The notes under the pieces are model-generated. The model had not been told where the DNA came from. It searched no databases and saw only the letters and a program-made list of their open reading frames with translations. The translations under genes were made by a program, and so were the position numbers. From Verrucomicrobiaceae bacterium (GTDB taxonomy: Bacteria > Verrucomicrobiota > Verrucomicrobiia > Verrucomicrobiales > Verrucomicrobiaceae): DNA of 64,000 nucleotides. Below, in pieces: positions 1 through 8,228 of this stretch (positions are counted from its first letter, which is position 1; each line of letters starts with the position of its first letter). The stretch is from positions 186,001 to 250,000 of the forward strand of contig JAEUHN010000017.1 of assembly GCA_016795365.1 (NCBI GenBank). The letters are read 5' to 3'.

Positions 1-306
1 TTCGATCTCGGTGCTGCTGAGCTTTGACTTCGGCGGCATCGACAAGTCTTTGTCCTCTCCGCTGACGAAGCGAAACAGCGGGCTCGATGCGCTCTTGCCC
101 GGAACAATGTTCGGCGCGTGAGCCTCGCCGCCAGTCAAGGCGACCGACTTGATGTCGAGCCGGTAGTCGCTCTTCTGCTTGTCAGGGCCGTGGCATTCAT
201 AGCAGTGACGTTCGAAAATCGGACGCACCTCGCTGACGAAATCGACGGCGAGGCAAGGCGTGGCTGTGAGGGCGATGAGGAGGGGGAATCGCATCGGCCA
301 AGTCAT
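1..306 (-). CDS. PSCyt1-type cytochrome c domain protein (N-terminal part, cut by window edge)
   Basis: Reading the minus strand gives a signal peptide (MRFPLLIALTATPCLA, cleavage near AVDF) followed by a planctomycete-type cytochrome c start: 'SEVRPIFERHCYECH', with the heme motif C35-Y-E-C-H39, then 'GPDKQKSDYRLD'. In the PVC superphylum such PSCyt1 domains usually open 700-1000 residue exported proteins that also carry DUF1549/DUF1553 domains; those parts would lie beyond base 1. The reading frame is open through base 1. Two in-frame ATGs exist, at 306 (MTWPMRF) and 294 (MRFPLL); the second gives a cleaner signal peptide. The gene starts 30 bases after the stop of the upstream SpmAB gene on the same strand, so the two may be co-transcribed. 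Domain identification is solid; the full-length function is unknown. Confidence 0.8.
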   Translation of the reverse strand, partial: MTWPMRFPLLIALTATPCLAVDFVSEVRPIFERHCYECHGPDKQKSDYRLDIKSVALTGGEAHAPNIVPGKSASSPLFRFVSGEDKDLSMPPKSKLSSTEIE

Positions 307-336
307 ACGCCGCGCGGGACTCGTTTCATCCAGGCC

Positions 337-1722
337 TCAGCTGAATAGCAAGCGCCCGATCACAATCGCGGCCGTCATCCCAACCACGTCCGCCGTGAGT
401 CCGGCGGCGAGCGCATGGCGCACCTTGCGGATGCCGACGGAGCCGAAGTAAACGGCGATGACGTAGAATGTCGTCTCGGTGCTGCCGTAGAGGATGGAGG
501 CGGTGTATTTGAGCAGGCTGCTGGACTGCGGGTTGAGCAGGATCTCATTGAGCAAGCCGGTGGCACCCGAGCCGCTGAGAGGTCGCATCAGCGCGAGCGG
601 CAGCAGTTCCACCGGGAAGCCGATCAAGCTTAGCACAGGACGCAGCGCGGATTGCAGCAGGTTCAACATCCCGGAGGCGCGGAAGATCGCGAGCGCGGCG
701 AGCATGGTGACGAGGAAGGGCATGATGCGCGTGACCACGGCGAAGCCTTCCTTCGCGCCCTCGACGAACTCCTCGTAAACCTTCACGCCCCGGCCCATCG
801 CGGCGCATAGCGTGAGCAGCAGGATGCCTGGGATGGCCAAACCCGAGACGCCATTCATCACGCGACGGATGGTGGGCACTTCGGTGCTGGCGGTAGCTTC
901 GGCGACGGCGGCTTGCGCTGGCTTTTCGGCGGATGCGACGACGTTGGCGATGCCAGTCTTCGTCAGCAGCGATTCACGCCACGAGGGCGGCGCGAGTTCC
1001 AGCACGGCGATGACGGCGAAGCTGAGCGCGACGAACGCGATCAAGAACTTCATTGCGCTGGAAGCGGGGCGTGTCTGCGGTTCGCTGGCAGCTTGCTCTT
1101 CGGCAGCCGCCAGCTCGCTGGCACTGATTTGGAACATCGGCAGACGCTGGAAAAATTTCGCTGCCATCACAGCTGCGACTGTGGCGCAGGCCGTGGAGCA
1201 GATCGTTGGCACGATGATTTCATACGGGTTCTTCACGCCGGCGGCATTGAGGTAGTTGATCACCGTCATCGGGATCAAAGTAAAGGCACCGGTGTTGAGC
1301 GCGAGGAAGGTGGCCATCGAGTTGCTCGCGTGCTGCTTGTTCGGGTTCAGTTCTTGCAGCGCGGTCATCGCCTTGAGTCCCATCGGCGTCGCCATGTTGC
1401 CCAGGCCCAGCATGTTGGCCGTCCAGTTCATGACGATGGCGCTCAACGCGGGATGCTCGGCAGGCACTTCGGGGAAGAGGCGTCGCATCACGGGTGCCAG
1501 CGCACGCACGATGACTTCCAGCAGGCCCGCCTTCTCCATCACGCGCAACACGCCAAGCCAGAACATCATCATGCCCGCCATCGGCAGCGCGATGTTCATG
1601 ACGGCTTTCTCCGCCATCTTGAGGCACTCGGCGATCACGCCGGTATCGCCAGTGAAGCGCCCCAGCAGGCCCGCGACGAGTAGTCCGCTCACGACGAGGA
1701 AGGTCCAGATGTAGTTCAGCAT
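337..1722 (-). CDS. SpmA-SpmB fusion, nucleoside-recognition (Gate) domain membrane protein
   Basis: A polytopic membrane protein of 461 residues made of two Gate-domain halves. The N-terminal half has the SpmA-like 'MNWTANMLGLGNMATPMGLKAM' region, which includes the conserved N-x-LGLGNAATP-type motif; the C-terminal half has the SpmB-like 'RPLSGSGATGLLNEI' and 'GSTETTFYVIAVYFGSV' motifs. In Bacillus these are two spore-maturation proteins; in non-sporulating PVC bacteria fused homologues are thought to be transporters of unknown substrate. I chose ATG 1722 (MLNYIW) because the first membrane segment starts there; extending upstream would run into an imperfect inverted repeat at 1773-1850. 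A TTGCAT-N16-TCTACT promoter-like sequence ends 8 bases before this ATG. The PSCyt1 gene follows on the same strand. Confidence 0.85.
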   Translation of the reverse strand: MLNYIWTFLVVSGLLVAGLLGRFTGDTGVIAECLKMAEKAVMNIALPMAGMMMFWLGVLRVMEKAGLLEVIVRALAPVMRRLFPEVPAEHPALSAIVMNWTANMLGLGNMATPMGLKAMTALQELNPNKQHASNSMATFLALNTGAFTLIPMTVINYLNAAGVKNPYEIIVPTICSTACATVAAVMAAKFFQRLPMFQISASELAAAEEQAASEPQTRPASSAMKFLIAFVALSFAVIAVLELAPPSWRESLLTKTGIANVVASAEKPAQAAVAEATASTEVPTIRRVMNGVSGLAIPGILLLTLCAAMGRGVKVYEEFVEGAKEGFAVVTRIMPFLVTMLAALAIFRASGMLNLLQSALRPVLSLIGFPVELLPLALMRPLSGSGATGLLNEILLNPQSSSLLKYTASILYGSTETTFYVIAVYFGSVGIRKVRHALAAGLTADVVGMTAAIVIGRLLFS

Positions 1723-1772
1723 GGGCGGCGAGTAGAGACGCGGACGCCGCACATGCAAGTCAGTGAAAAGAA

Positions 1773-1850
1773 ATCCTCTGTGCCTCTCTGTGCCCTCTGG
1801 GGTTGATCCATAGGCATTCACCACGGAGGTCACCGAGAAACACAAAGGAT
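1773..1850. repeat. Imperfect inverted repeat of the dispersed 'CTCTGTG' type
   Basis: The left arm from 1773 (ATCCTCTGTGCCTCTCTGTG...) and the reverse complement of the right arm ending at 1850 (ATCCTTTGTGTTTCTCGGTG...) match over about 37 bases with roughly 8 differences, around a short centre near 1810. The sequence resembles short noncoding palindromic units I know from many environmental genomes. It lies between the divergent SpmAB and PHP-hydrolase genes and does not seem to encode protein. Confidence 0.55.
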
Positions 1851-1879
1851 GGACTGACAGGCTCGCCACGAGTCACGCG

Positions 1880-1885
1880 TATGGT
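1880..1885 (+). promoter_or_regulatory. Start-proximal -10 element (TATGGT)
   Basis: TATGGT ends 9 bases before the ATG at 1895. The spacing matches similar hexamers before several other lead genes in this window and would place the transcript start at or within a few bases of the start codon. No good -35 is visible at normal spacing, so confidence rests on the recurring pattern. Confidence 0.3.
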
Positions 1886-1894
1886 CACGCTCGC

Positions 1895-4414
1895 ATGAAA
1901 CGTGTTCTCCTTCTCGCTCTCGCCTTTGCCTCAGCCCACTCGGCAGAGGTCATTGAAGTCGCTCCTGGCAATGAAGCTGTCCTGCCCGGTGGCAAGGAAG
2001 CTGATGGCATCATCGGCGATTTCCTTCTGCGCTCGGACAAAGTGGAAGCCCTGGTGTCACAGAACGCGCCGAACCGCCGAGCGAACATGAGCACCTTCTA
2101 CGGCGAGGATGGAGTCACACCCGGCTGCCTCTTCGATCTCACGCTCAGAGGCACGAACAACGATCAGCTCATCTGCTTCGGTCCCTGCGGTCACGGTCCG
2201 GTGAGCTACGTGAAAACCGTGCCATCGAAGAACGAGGGCGAGGCCACCGTGGAAGCCGTGACCACCGCCGCGAAGAACGGCGGCGTCTTCAAGCTGAACC
2301 TCTACAAGGTGCGCGATGGCGTGCAGGGCATTTTCATCACCACGATCCTGCGCAATGAATCCGACAAGGAGCAGGAGGTGGCGACGAAGAACGACTTCTC
2401 CCGTTTCGAGAAAACCGGCACCGTCGAAGGCGGGATCACGTATGCCGATGCCGTCGATCCAGCCGACAAGGCGGGCTACGCATTCGTGACGCTGAAGCTC
2501 GAAGGCACCGAGAAGGAAGGCGGCAACGTCAAGCTCGCGCCGGGCAAGGAGGTGGTCATTCAGCGCTTCATGGCTGTGGGGCGCTCGCCAGCGGAGGCGG
2601 TGGGTCTTTGCCTCGAAGCGAAGGGTGAGAAGACGGGCACGATCGAAGGCACGCTGCTCGACGAGGCGGGCAAACCACTCGTCAGCGGCGCACTCATGGT
2701 TCCCTTCGGCAAGACCGAGCTGCCAGCGTATGCCGATACGAGCGGGAAGGCCATCGTGAAAGTGACGCCGGGCAAGAAGAGCGTGAACGTGGTGGAGATG
2801 GGACGGCCCAGCTTTGCCGCCGAGATCAGCGTGGGTGAAGGTGCAACGGTGCCTGTGAACGCTAAGCTGGCCCCCGCCTCCCGCATCCGTTTCGACATCA
2901 CGGACGCGAGCGGCAAAAGCATTCCCTGCAAAGCCATGTTCAAGCCGTTGACCGAAGGCGTGCAGCTCGACCTCGGACCCAAGATGCGCGCGCATGGCTG
3001 CGTCGATCAGTATCACAGCGAGAAGGGGCTGTTCACCGTGCAGGTGCCGACGGGCAAGTATCTGGTGCGCGTCGTGCGAGGCGGTGAGTTCTCTTCCATT
3101 GAGAAAGAAGTCGATGTCGCGCAGGGCGCGGAGGTCTTGGTGCAAGGACAGCTCAAGCGCGTGGTCGATTCCACGGGTTGGGTCACGAGCGACTTCCACA
3201 ATCACAGCACGCAGTCTGGCGATAACATCTGCGGCACTGACGATCGTCTCATCAACATCGCCGCGGAGAACCTCGAATGGTGCCCCACCACGGAGCACAA
3301 CCGCCTCTACGACTGGCTGCCGCACATGCAGCGGCTCGGCCTGACGGAGTATTTCGCCACGGTGCCAGGCATGGAACTCACCGGCAGCCGTCAGCACTTC
3401 AACAGCTTCCCACTCACGCCCAAGCCGCGCACCCAGGACAATGGCGCACCCGTGTGGAATGACGATCCGCGCATCACCGCGATCACGCTGCGTCGCTGGC
3501 AGGGCGAGATCGCGAACCGCTGGATACAGTTCAACCATCCCGACCTGAGCAACATGTTCATCGACCGCGACAGCGACGGCGTGGCCGATGGCGGCTTCGT
3601 CGGTGTCAGCGGCATGATCGACGGCTCCGAAACTCAAAACGGCAACGAGACCAACATCCTCGCCGACGCGCCCTTCATGATCACTCGCAAGCCTGGCACC
3701 ATCGCGGCGAAGGCCAGCCCGGTGCGCGAGTTCGTGTGGCGTCAGCTTCTCAATCAAGGTCTGCGTGTCACCGCGCTCGGCGTGGCCGATGCGCACATGG
3801 TGTATGACAACGGCGTCGCTGGCTGGCACATCTATCTCAAGAGTCCCACCGACACGCCGAAGGAACTCAACTGGGACATGCTCGCTCCCCACGCCAAGGC
3901 CGGGCACGTCATCGTCACGAACGGTCCCTTCCTCGAAGTCACCACACCCGATGGCAAGACCGCGGGCGACGATGTGCGCTCCGACGGTGGCACCACGCTG
4001 AACGTGAAGGTGCAAGGCACTGACTGGATCGACATCGACCGCATCCAGGTCCTCGTGAACAGCCGCCCCGACCCGAAGCTCAACTTCACACGCGCCACGC
4101 ATCCGCAGATGTTCAAGACCGGCGCAGTGAAGTTCGACCAAAAAATTGAAGTGCCACTGCAAGCCGACGCGCATCTCATTGTCGTTGCTATGGGAGAAAA
4201 CAGCACGCTGGAAGGCGGCTACGGCACCAGCGCCCAGGCGAAGATGAAACCCTGCGCCTACAACAATCCCATCTACGTCGATGCCGATGGCCATGGCTTC
4301 AAACCCAACGGCGACACCTTGGGCTACGAGCTGCCCGTGGGTGGCATGAGCGCAGACAAGGCCAAGCTCTTGCTCGACAAAGACGCACCGAAGCCGACAC
4401 CTGCGAAAAAGTGA
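1895..4414 (+). CDS. CehA/McbA-type PHP-domain metallohydrolase, exported
   Basis: A secreted protein of 839 residues: a signal peptide (MKRVLLLALAFASAHSA), an N-terminal beta-rich region, two carboxypeptidase-regulatory-like segments (about 250-310 and 330-420), and a PHP-type catalytic domain from about residue 430. The metal-binding signature is visible as 'DFHNHSTQSGD', 'TTEHNRLYDW' and the later 'GVADAHMVYDN'. Relatives include CehA/McbA carbaryl hydrolases, but most PVC members have no known substrate, so only 'metal-dependent hydrolase' is safe. The C-terminal part (about 690-800) looks like another beta domain. Its stop is directly followed by the stop of the convergent thioesterase gene, leaving no intergenic terminator. 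The ATG at 1895 has no Shine-Dalgarno but has TATGGT 9 bases upstream. Confidence 0.85.
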   Translation: MKRVLLLALAFASAHSAEVIEVAPGNEAVLPGGKEADGIIGDFLLRSDKVEALVSQNAPNRRANMSTFYGEDGVTPGCLFDLTLRGTNNDQLICFGPCGHGPVSYVKTVPSKNEGEATVEAVTTAAKNGGVFKLNLYKVRDGVQGIFITTILRNESDKEQEVATKNDFSRFEKTGTVEGGITYADAVDPADKAGYAFVTLKLEGTEKEGGNVKLAPGKEVVIQRFMAVGRSPAEAVGLCLEAKGEKTGTIEGTLLDEAGKPLVSGALMVPFGKTELPAYADTSGKAIVKVTPGKKSVNVVEMGRPSFAAEISVGEGATVPVNAKLAPASRIRFDITDASGKSIPCKAMFKPLTEGVQLDLGPKMRAHGCVDQYHSEKGLFTVQVPTGKYLVRVVRGGEFSSIEKEVDVAQGAEVLVQGQLKRVVDSTGWVTSDFHNHSTQSGDNICGTDDRLINIAAENLEWCPTTEHNRLYDWLPHMQRLGLTEYFATVPGMELTGSRQHFNSFPLTPKPRTQDNGAPVWNDDPRITAITLRRWQGEIANRWIQFNHPDLSNMFIDRDSDGVADGGFVGVSGMIDGSETQNGNETNILADAPFMITRKPGTIAAKASPVREFVWRQLLNQGLRVTALGVADAHMVYDNGVAGWHIYLKSPTDTPKELNWDMLAPHAKAGHVIVTNGPFLEVTTPDGKTAGDDVRSDGGTTLNVKVQGTDWIDIDRIQVLVNSRPDPKLNFTRATHPQMFKTGAVKFDQKIEVPLQADAHLIVVAMGENSTLEGGYGTSAQAKMKPCAYNNPIYVDADGHGFKPNGDTLGYELPVGGMSADKAKLLLDKDAPKPTPAKK

Positions 4415-4834
4415 TTACACCGCATACTTCGCCAGCACATCATCCGGGATTGGCTCGGGGCGTGTGCTGGTGAGGGAGATGAGGGTGAAGACGCACCAGC
4501 CGGTGCAGGCGGTCTTGTTTGTGTCGGCCTTGGTGATGTCGAAACGCACCTCCACATCGCTGCCGCGCACGTCTTCGATCCAGGTGGTGACGTGGAATTT
4601 TTCGGCGATGCCGAGTGCTCGTTTGTATTCCAGGTGTGAAACCTTCACGACCCAGCCGAGACCGCGATCAAGGAAGGTTTGCATCGACATGCCATAGCAG
4701 CGCTCCATCTGGTCGAAGCGCGCCGCGAGCACGTAGTCGAGATACTTGCTGCTGTGAACGTGGCGGAACAGGTCGATGTCATCGGGCCGCACTTGCAGCT
4801 CGGTGGTGAACTTGGTTTTGCCGAGAGGAATCAT
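4415..4834 (-). CDS. Acyl-CoA thioesterase, YbgC/FadM (4HBT) hotdog family
   Basis: A single hotdog-fold domain of 139 residues, the normal family length. The catalytic-loop motif is 'DDIDLFRHVHSSKYLDY', matching the Asp..Gly-His-Val-Asn-Asn..Tyr pattern of 4-hydroxybenzoyl-CoA thioesterase-type enzymes. Family members hydrolyse acyl-CoA thioesters in the cytoplasm; the substrate cannot be read from the sequence. The last gene base abuts the stop of the convergent PHP hydrolase. The ATG at 4834 is preceded by TTGCAG-N16-TATGGA ending 9 bases upstream, suggesting its own promoter and a nearly leaderless transcript. Confidence 0.85.
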   Translation of the reverse strand: MIPLGKTKFTTELQVRPDDIDLFRHVHSSKYLDYVLAARFDQMERCYGMSMQTFLDRGLGWVVKVSHLEYKRALGIAEKFHVTTWIEDVRGSDVEVRFDITKADTNKTACTGWCVFTLISLTSTRPEPIPDDVLAKYAV

Positions 4835-4843
4835 GCCTGGCAG

Positions 4844-4871
4844 TCCATAGCGGACGAGCGCTGCGCTGCAA
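4844..4871 (-). promoter_or_regulatory. Predicted promoter TTGCAG-N16-TATGGA before the thioesterase gene
   Basis: On the minus strand, TTGCAG (4866-4871) and TATGGA (4844-4849) are separated by 16 bases, and the -10 ends 9 bases before the ATG at 4834. It faces the start of the metal-efflux operon, which has TAACAT at 4896-4901 on the plus strand. Confidence 0.4.
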
Positions 4872-4942
4872 CCTGATCGCGTTTCGCTTCGGGGTTAACA
4901 TTCGAGTTGAACAACAAGCGACGGCAGCGCAGGGTTGTGACC

Positions 4943-5407
4943 ATGGGTCTCTCACTGCGCCAAATGTTGTTGTTCGTCACGGTCGTGGCGATCGCATGGG
5001 CGCAGACTGCCGGCATTCATCGGGGCTATCTTTGCGAGTGCGGTGGCACGCCGCAGGTCACCCTCGCAGATCATTGCCACGGGCCGCATTCGGACTCGTG
5101 CCACGAGCAGGAAGTGTGCGATCACGATCATCACGGTGCTCCGCAACAGGGGCATCCGTCGGATGACAAGCAAGACCATCCAGCGGTGAAGGAGTCCTTG
5201 ATCGCACGACACGAGCAAGGGGTGACGATGTGCGTTCATCTTCCCTCGGGCAACGAACTCGAGTGTCTGTGGATCGCTGGTGGCCACATCTCAGTGCGGA
5301 ATGGCGAGGTGGGTCTTCAACTCGCTGATCCGTGGTATCGATCGGACGGATTGATACGAGATGGCTGGCCGCAGCGGCTTGCCCACACCATTGCGTTGAG
5401 AATCTGA
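4943..5407 (+). CDS. His/Cys-rich exported small protein at head of metal-efflux locus
   Basis: A protein of 154 residues with one N-terminal hydrophobic segment (about residues 8-24, LLFVTVVAIAWAQTAG), then a short domain rich in likely metal ligands: 'YLCECGG', 'DHCHGPHSDSCH', 'CDHDHHGAPQQGH'. It resembles the small periplasmic proteins often encoded just upstream of CzcCBA/CusCBA efflux genes, but I do not recognise a named family. The role as a periplasmic metal-binding or sensing protein is inferred from ligands and position. I start at ATG 4943, with a weak AGGG 9 bases upstream; an in-frame TTG at 4907 would add 12 basic residues. TAACAT at 4896-4901 may be the -10 element. The TolC-like gene follows after 103 bases. 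Confidence 0.65.
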   Translation: MGLSLRQMLLFVTVVAIAWAQTAGIHRGYLCECGGTPQVTLADHCHGPHSDSCHEQEVCDHDHHGAPQQGHPSDDKQDHPAVKESLIARHEQGVTMCVHLPSGNELECLWIAGGHISVRNGEVGLQLADPWYRSDGLIRDGWPQRLAHTIALRI

Positions 5408-5510
5408 AGAAAAGGATCCCGGCGGGCTGAAGGCCTGGCCTGGGGAGCATTGAATCATTGGCGGAGCTTCATGCTCACGCCTCGTCGCTTGTTCATCCTT
5501 TTCGTCTCTT

Positions 5511-6722
5511 ATGCTTCGACTTCTTATCCTTTCTTTGGTCGTGCCTTTGCTCAGTGCTGCGAGCGAGGTGAAACTATCGCTCGCCGACTTGCCTGGGCGG
5601 GTAGCAGCGCATCATCCGGGTCTTCGGGCCGCACGACTCGCGATTGACGAGGCGCGGGGTCGTGAGACTGCGTCGGGCCGCCGGTCGAACCCCGAGTTGG
5701 GCTTCGAGTTCAAGCACGACGATCGCTTCCGTGAGGGCGCGATGGGCTTCTCGTTCGATCAGAGATTTCCCCTCACGGCTCGACTTCGCCTGGAGAAACA
5801 GGTCTCGGCATTGGAGGTGAAGACAGCTGAGCTGGAGGTGGCGGAGCAGCAGCGAGGCCTGACCGAAGAGGTCCTGCTGGTGGCGGTGAAGCTGCTGTCG
5901 CTTGATCGACAGAGGGAGCTGAGGAAGGAGCAAGTCGAACTCGCACAGAAGCTCGCGGACTTTGCAGTGAAACGTGCCGAGAGCGGTGAAATGTCCGCTT
6001 TGGATGCGGCGCAAGCGCAGATTGATGCTCAGCGTGCGATCCTCGATGAACGCCTCCTGGACGCTGAGCGCACGACGTTGATCGGTCAACTGCGACCCTT
6101 GCTGGGCATTCCCGCAAGCGATGGGGTGGTGATCATTGGCGCCTTGCCAGACATGATGATGCCTGAGGCTAAAGACTGGAGCAAGCGACCTGACTTCCAG
6201 CTGGCGAAGTTGAAAGAGAAACTTGCCGCATCGCAGATTGATCTCGCTCGAGCAGGGAAGTGGCAGGACGTGAGCGCTGGCGTGTTTGTCGAAGGCGAGC
6301 GCACTGAGGATGAACCCGGTGGACTGCGCCGGACGCCCTTCGCGGGGGTGCGGCTGTCGGTGCCGCTGCCGATCTGGAACAAGAACGAAGGCGCAGTGCA
6401 AACGGCGACAGCTTCGGCGCAACGAGCAGCTCTGGAGACCAAGGCACTTGCTCAACACATCGCTCAGGAAATGGCGGCGGCCCGGGAGCAGATGACCGCT
6501 CAGTTGAAGCTGGCCGACGAAACGCGGACCCGTCTTCTGCCCTTGGTGGTGCAGCAGACGGAGAACCTCCAGAAAGCTTTCGAGCAAGGGCAGGCAGACC
6601 TGGTCGCCTTGCTCCGAGCCCGGGAGCAAGCTCTGCAACTCGAGGCTGCCGGGATCGCTGCCACGCGCGAGTTTCATCTCGCCCGTGTGCGATACGAATC
6701 AGCGAATGGATTCACCCACTAA
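5511..6722 (+). CDS. TolC-like outer-membrane factor of heavy-metal RND pump (CzcC type)
   Basis: An outer-membrane efflux protein of 403 residues with a signal peptide (MLRLLILSLVVPLLSA) and long alpha-helical coiled stretches (about 95-180 and 290-380), as in TolC/CzcC proteins. The motifs 'HHPGLRAARLAIDEARG' and 'RRSNPELGFEF' are typical of the CzcC branch. It would form the exit duct that docks to the CzcB-like adaptor and CzcA-like pump encoded downstream. The start ATG 5511 lies at the beginning of the hydrophobic signal. The next gene starts 24 bases after its stop, supporting an operon. Confidence 0.85.
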   Translation: MLRLLILSLVVPLLSAASEVKLSLADLPGRVAAHHPGLRAARLAIDEARGRETASGRRSNPELGFEFKHDDRFREGAMGFSFDQRFPLTARLRLEKQVSALEVKTAELEVAEQQRGLTEEVLLVAVKLLSLDRQRELRKEQVELAQKLADFAVKRAESGEMSALDAAQAQIDAQRAILDERLLDAERTTLIGQLRPLLGIPASDGVVIIGALPDMMMPEAKDWSKRPDFQLAKLKEKLAASQIDLARAGKWQDVSAGVFVEGERTEDEPGGLRRTPFAGVRLSVPLPIWNKNEGAVQTATASAQRAALETKALAQHIAQEMAAAREQMTAQLKLADETRTRLLPLVVQQTENLQKAFEQGQADLVALLRAREQALQLEAAGIAATREFHLARVRYESANGFTH

Positions 6723-6746
6723 CGCGTCACTCAAACCTGAAGCATC

Positions 6747-7097
6747 ATGACCTACCTCATCACCAAAGCATTGCTCAGCGGCGGCATCATCGTCGCCGTG
6801 TCTGAAATCGCCAAGCGCAACAACACCGTAGCCAGCATTGTTCACTCGCTGCCTCTGACATCTCTGCTGGCATTCATCTGGTTGTATTCAGAGACCAAGG
6901 ATGCTGCGCTCATTGGCCGGCACGCCTATGGCACCTTCTGGTTCGTGCTGCCCACGCTGCCGATGTTCCTGATCATGCCGTGGATGATCAAGAAACTGGG
7001 CGGATTCTGGCCTGCGTTGGGCGCAGGGATGGTTCTCAGCTTTGGCCTGTATTGGCTCACGATGCGTTTGCTGAAGATCGCGGGAGTAGACCTTTGA
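6747..7097 (+). CDS. DUF3147 family small membrane protein
   Basis: A membrane protein of 116 residues with four predicted hydrophobic segments (about 4-22, 33-48, 62-80, 88-110). The 'SEIAKRNNTVASIVHSLPLTSL' stretch is typical of the DUF3147 family. The function of this family is unknown. Its position between the outer-membrane factor and adaptor genes, with spacings of 24 and 5 bases, implies that it is co-expressed with the RND pump and perhaps needed for it, for instance in inner-membrane export or complex assembly; that is inference. The start ATG 6747 is the only suitable one. Confidence 0.75.
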   Translation: MTYLITKALLSGGIIVAVSEIAKRNNTVASIVHSLPLTSLLAFIWLYSETKDAALIGRHAYGTFWFVLPTLPMFLIMPWMIKKLGGFWPALGAGMVLSFGLYWLTMRLLKIAGVDL

Positions 7098-7102
7098 CCT
7101 TT

Positions 7103-8224
7103 ATGCGCACCTTCGTCCTTCTCTCACTCCTGCTAGCATCAAGTGCCTTCGCCGAAGGCAAGAGCGAGCGTCTCGCCAACACGGTGGTGCTTGATGCTGC
7201 GGGCGTCAAAAACCTGGGCATTGAGACCATCGAAGCCGAGGAGACTCGGTTCGAGGAAACGGTGTTCGCGCTGGGCCGCGTCGAGGTGCTGCCGGGCAAA
7301 CGCGCCGTCGTCAGCAGTCGAATCCCAGGACGTGCGTTCTCGGTGCTCGCCCTGCCAGATCAGACCGTGGATGAGGGCGAGGAGCTGATGTGGGTGGAGA
7401 GTCGGCAGCCTGGCGATCCGCCGCCCACGGTGATGCTGCCAGCACCGATGGCGGGCATCATTGCCAAGGTGGACATCGCCGTAGGCCAGCCCATCACCCC
7501 AGACCAGTCGCTGATTGAGATTGTCGATCTCAGCATCGTGGAAGCCAGTGCACGCGTGCCGGAGCATCTGGCTGCCAAGCTGACCAAGGGCCAGAAAGCG
7601 CACATTCGTTTGCCAGGGTTCCCGGGCGAAGTATTCGAGGCGGAGCTGAACCACCTCGGGGCCTATGCTGACGGCGAGAGCGGAACGGTGGAGGCGGCGT
7701 TTCACGTGCCGAACAAGGATCTGCGCCTCAGGCCTCAGATGCGAGCGGAGTTCAATATCGTGGTTGGTTCGCGGGATGATGTCATGTCTGTGCCTCGTGC
7801 GGCATTGCAGGGCGATGTCTCGGGGCGCTTCGTGTATGTGAAGGACTACGATCTGGAACACGCCTTCGTGAAGGTGCCTGTAACCACTGGGGCGGAGAAC
7901 CATGAGTTTGTGGAGATCGTCAAAGGGTTGCTCCCTGGTGATGAGGTGGTCACGAAGGGAGCTTACTCTCTCGTGTTTGCAGGTAAGGGGAGTGTGAGTC
8001 TGAAGGAGGCGCTCGATGCGGCTCATGGTCACGCGCACAACGAAGACGGCACCGAGATGACCAAGGAACAGCTTGCAGCGCATGGCGATCACCATGACCA
8101 CGATCATGATCACGAAGAGTCGCCATGGAATAATCTCACATGGTTCTTTGCCGCCAGCACCGGCTTGCTGCTGATGCTGCTCATCCTGGGTGCGGTGATG
8201 AAACGCAAGCCAGCCATCGCTTGA
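7103..8224 (+). CDS. RND efflux periplasmic adaptor (CzcB/CusB-like) with His-rich tail
   Basis: A membrane-fusion protein of 373 residues: signal peptide (MRTFVLLSLLLASSAFA), barrel-sandwich/lipoyl-like segment with 'PAPMAGIIAKVDIAVGQPI', beta-barrel region, and a C-terminal part with an unusual histidine run ('HGHAHNED', 'HGDHHDHDHDHEE', residues about 310-340) followed by a transmembrane helix (about 345-368). The His-rich loop probably binds divalent metal near the membrane; the extra C-terminal membrane anchor is not typical of CzcB and is worth noting. I place the start at ATG 7103, 5 bases after the DUF3147 stop. The CzcA-like gene starts 4 bases after its stop, so translation is probably coupled. 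Confidence 0.85.
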   Translation: MRTFVLLSLLLASSAFAEGKSERLANTVVLDAAGVKNLGIETIEAEETRFEETVFALGRVEVLPGKRAVVSSRIPGRAFSVLALPDQTVDEGEELMWVESRQPGDPPPTVMLPAPMAGIIAKVDIAVGQPITPDQSLIEIVDLSIVEASARVPEHLAAKLTKGQKAHIRLPGFPGEVFEAELNHLGAYADGESGTVEAAFHVPNKDLRLRPQMRAEFNIVVGSRDDVMSVPRAALQGDVSGRFVYVKDYDLEHAFVKVPVTTGAENHEFVEIVKGLLPGDEVVTKGAYSLVFAGKGSVSLKEALDAAHGHAHNEDGTEMTKEQLAAHGDHHDHDHDHEESPWNNLTWFFAASTGLLLMLLILGAVMKRKPAIA

Positions 8225-8228
8225 AGCC

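Noticed and set aside
2057-4294. A 745-codon open frame on the minus strand opposite the PHP hydrolase
   Set aside because: It is antisense to a gene with clear PHP motifs and signal peptide; its translation is rich in His/Arg/Glu without domains, as expected from third-position GC bias.
4907-4942. TTG start for the His-rich protein at 4907
   Set aside because: The predicted -10 (TAACAT, 4896-4901) would put the transcript start at or after this codon; ATG 4943 has an AGGG upstream and a better signal sequence.
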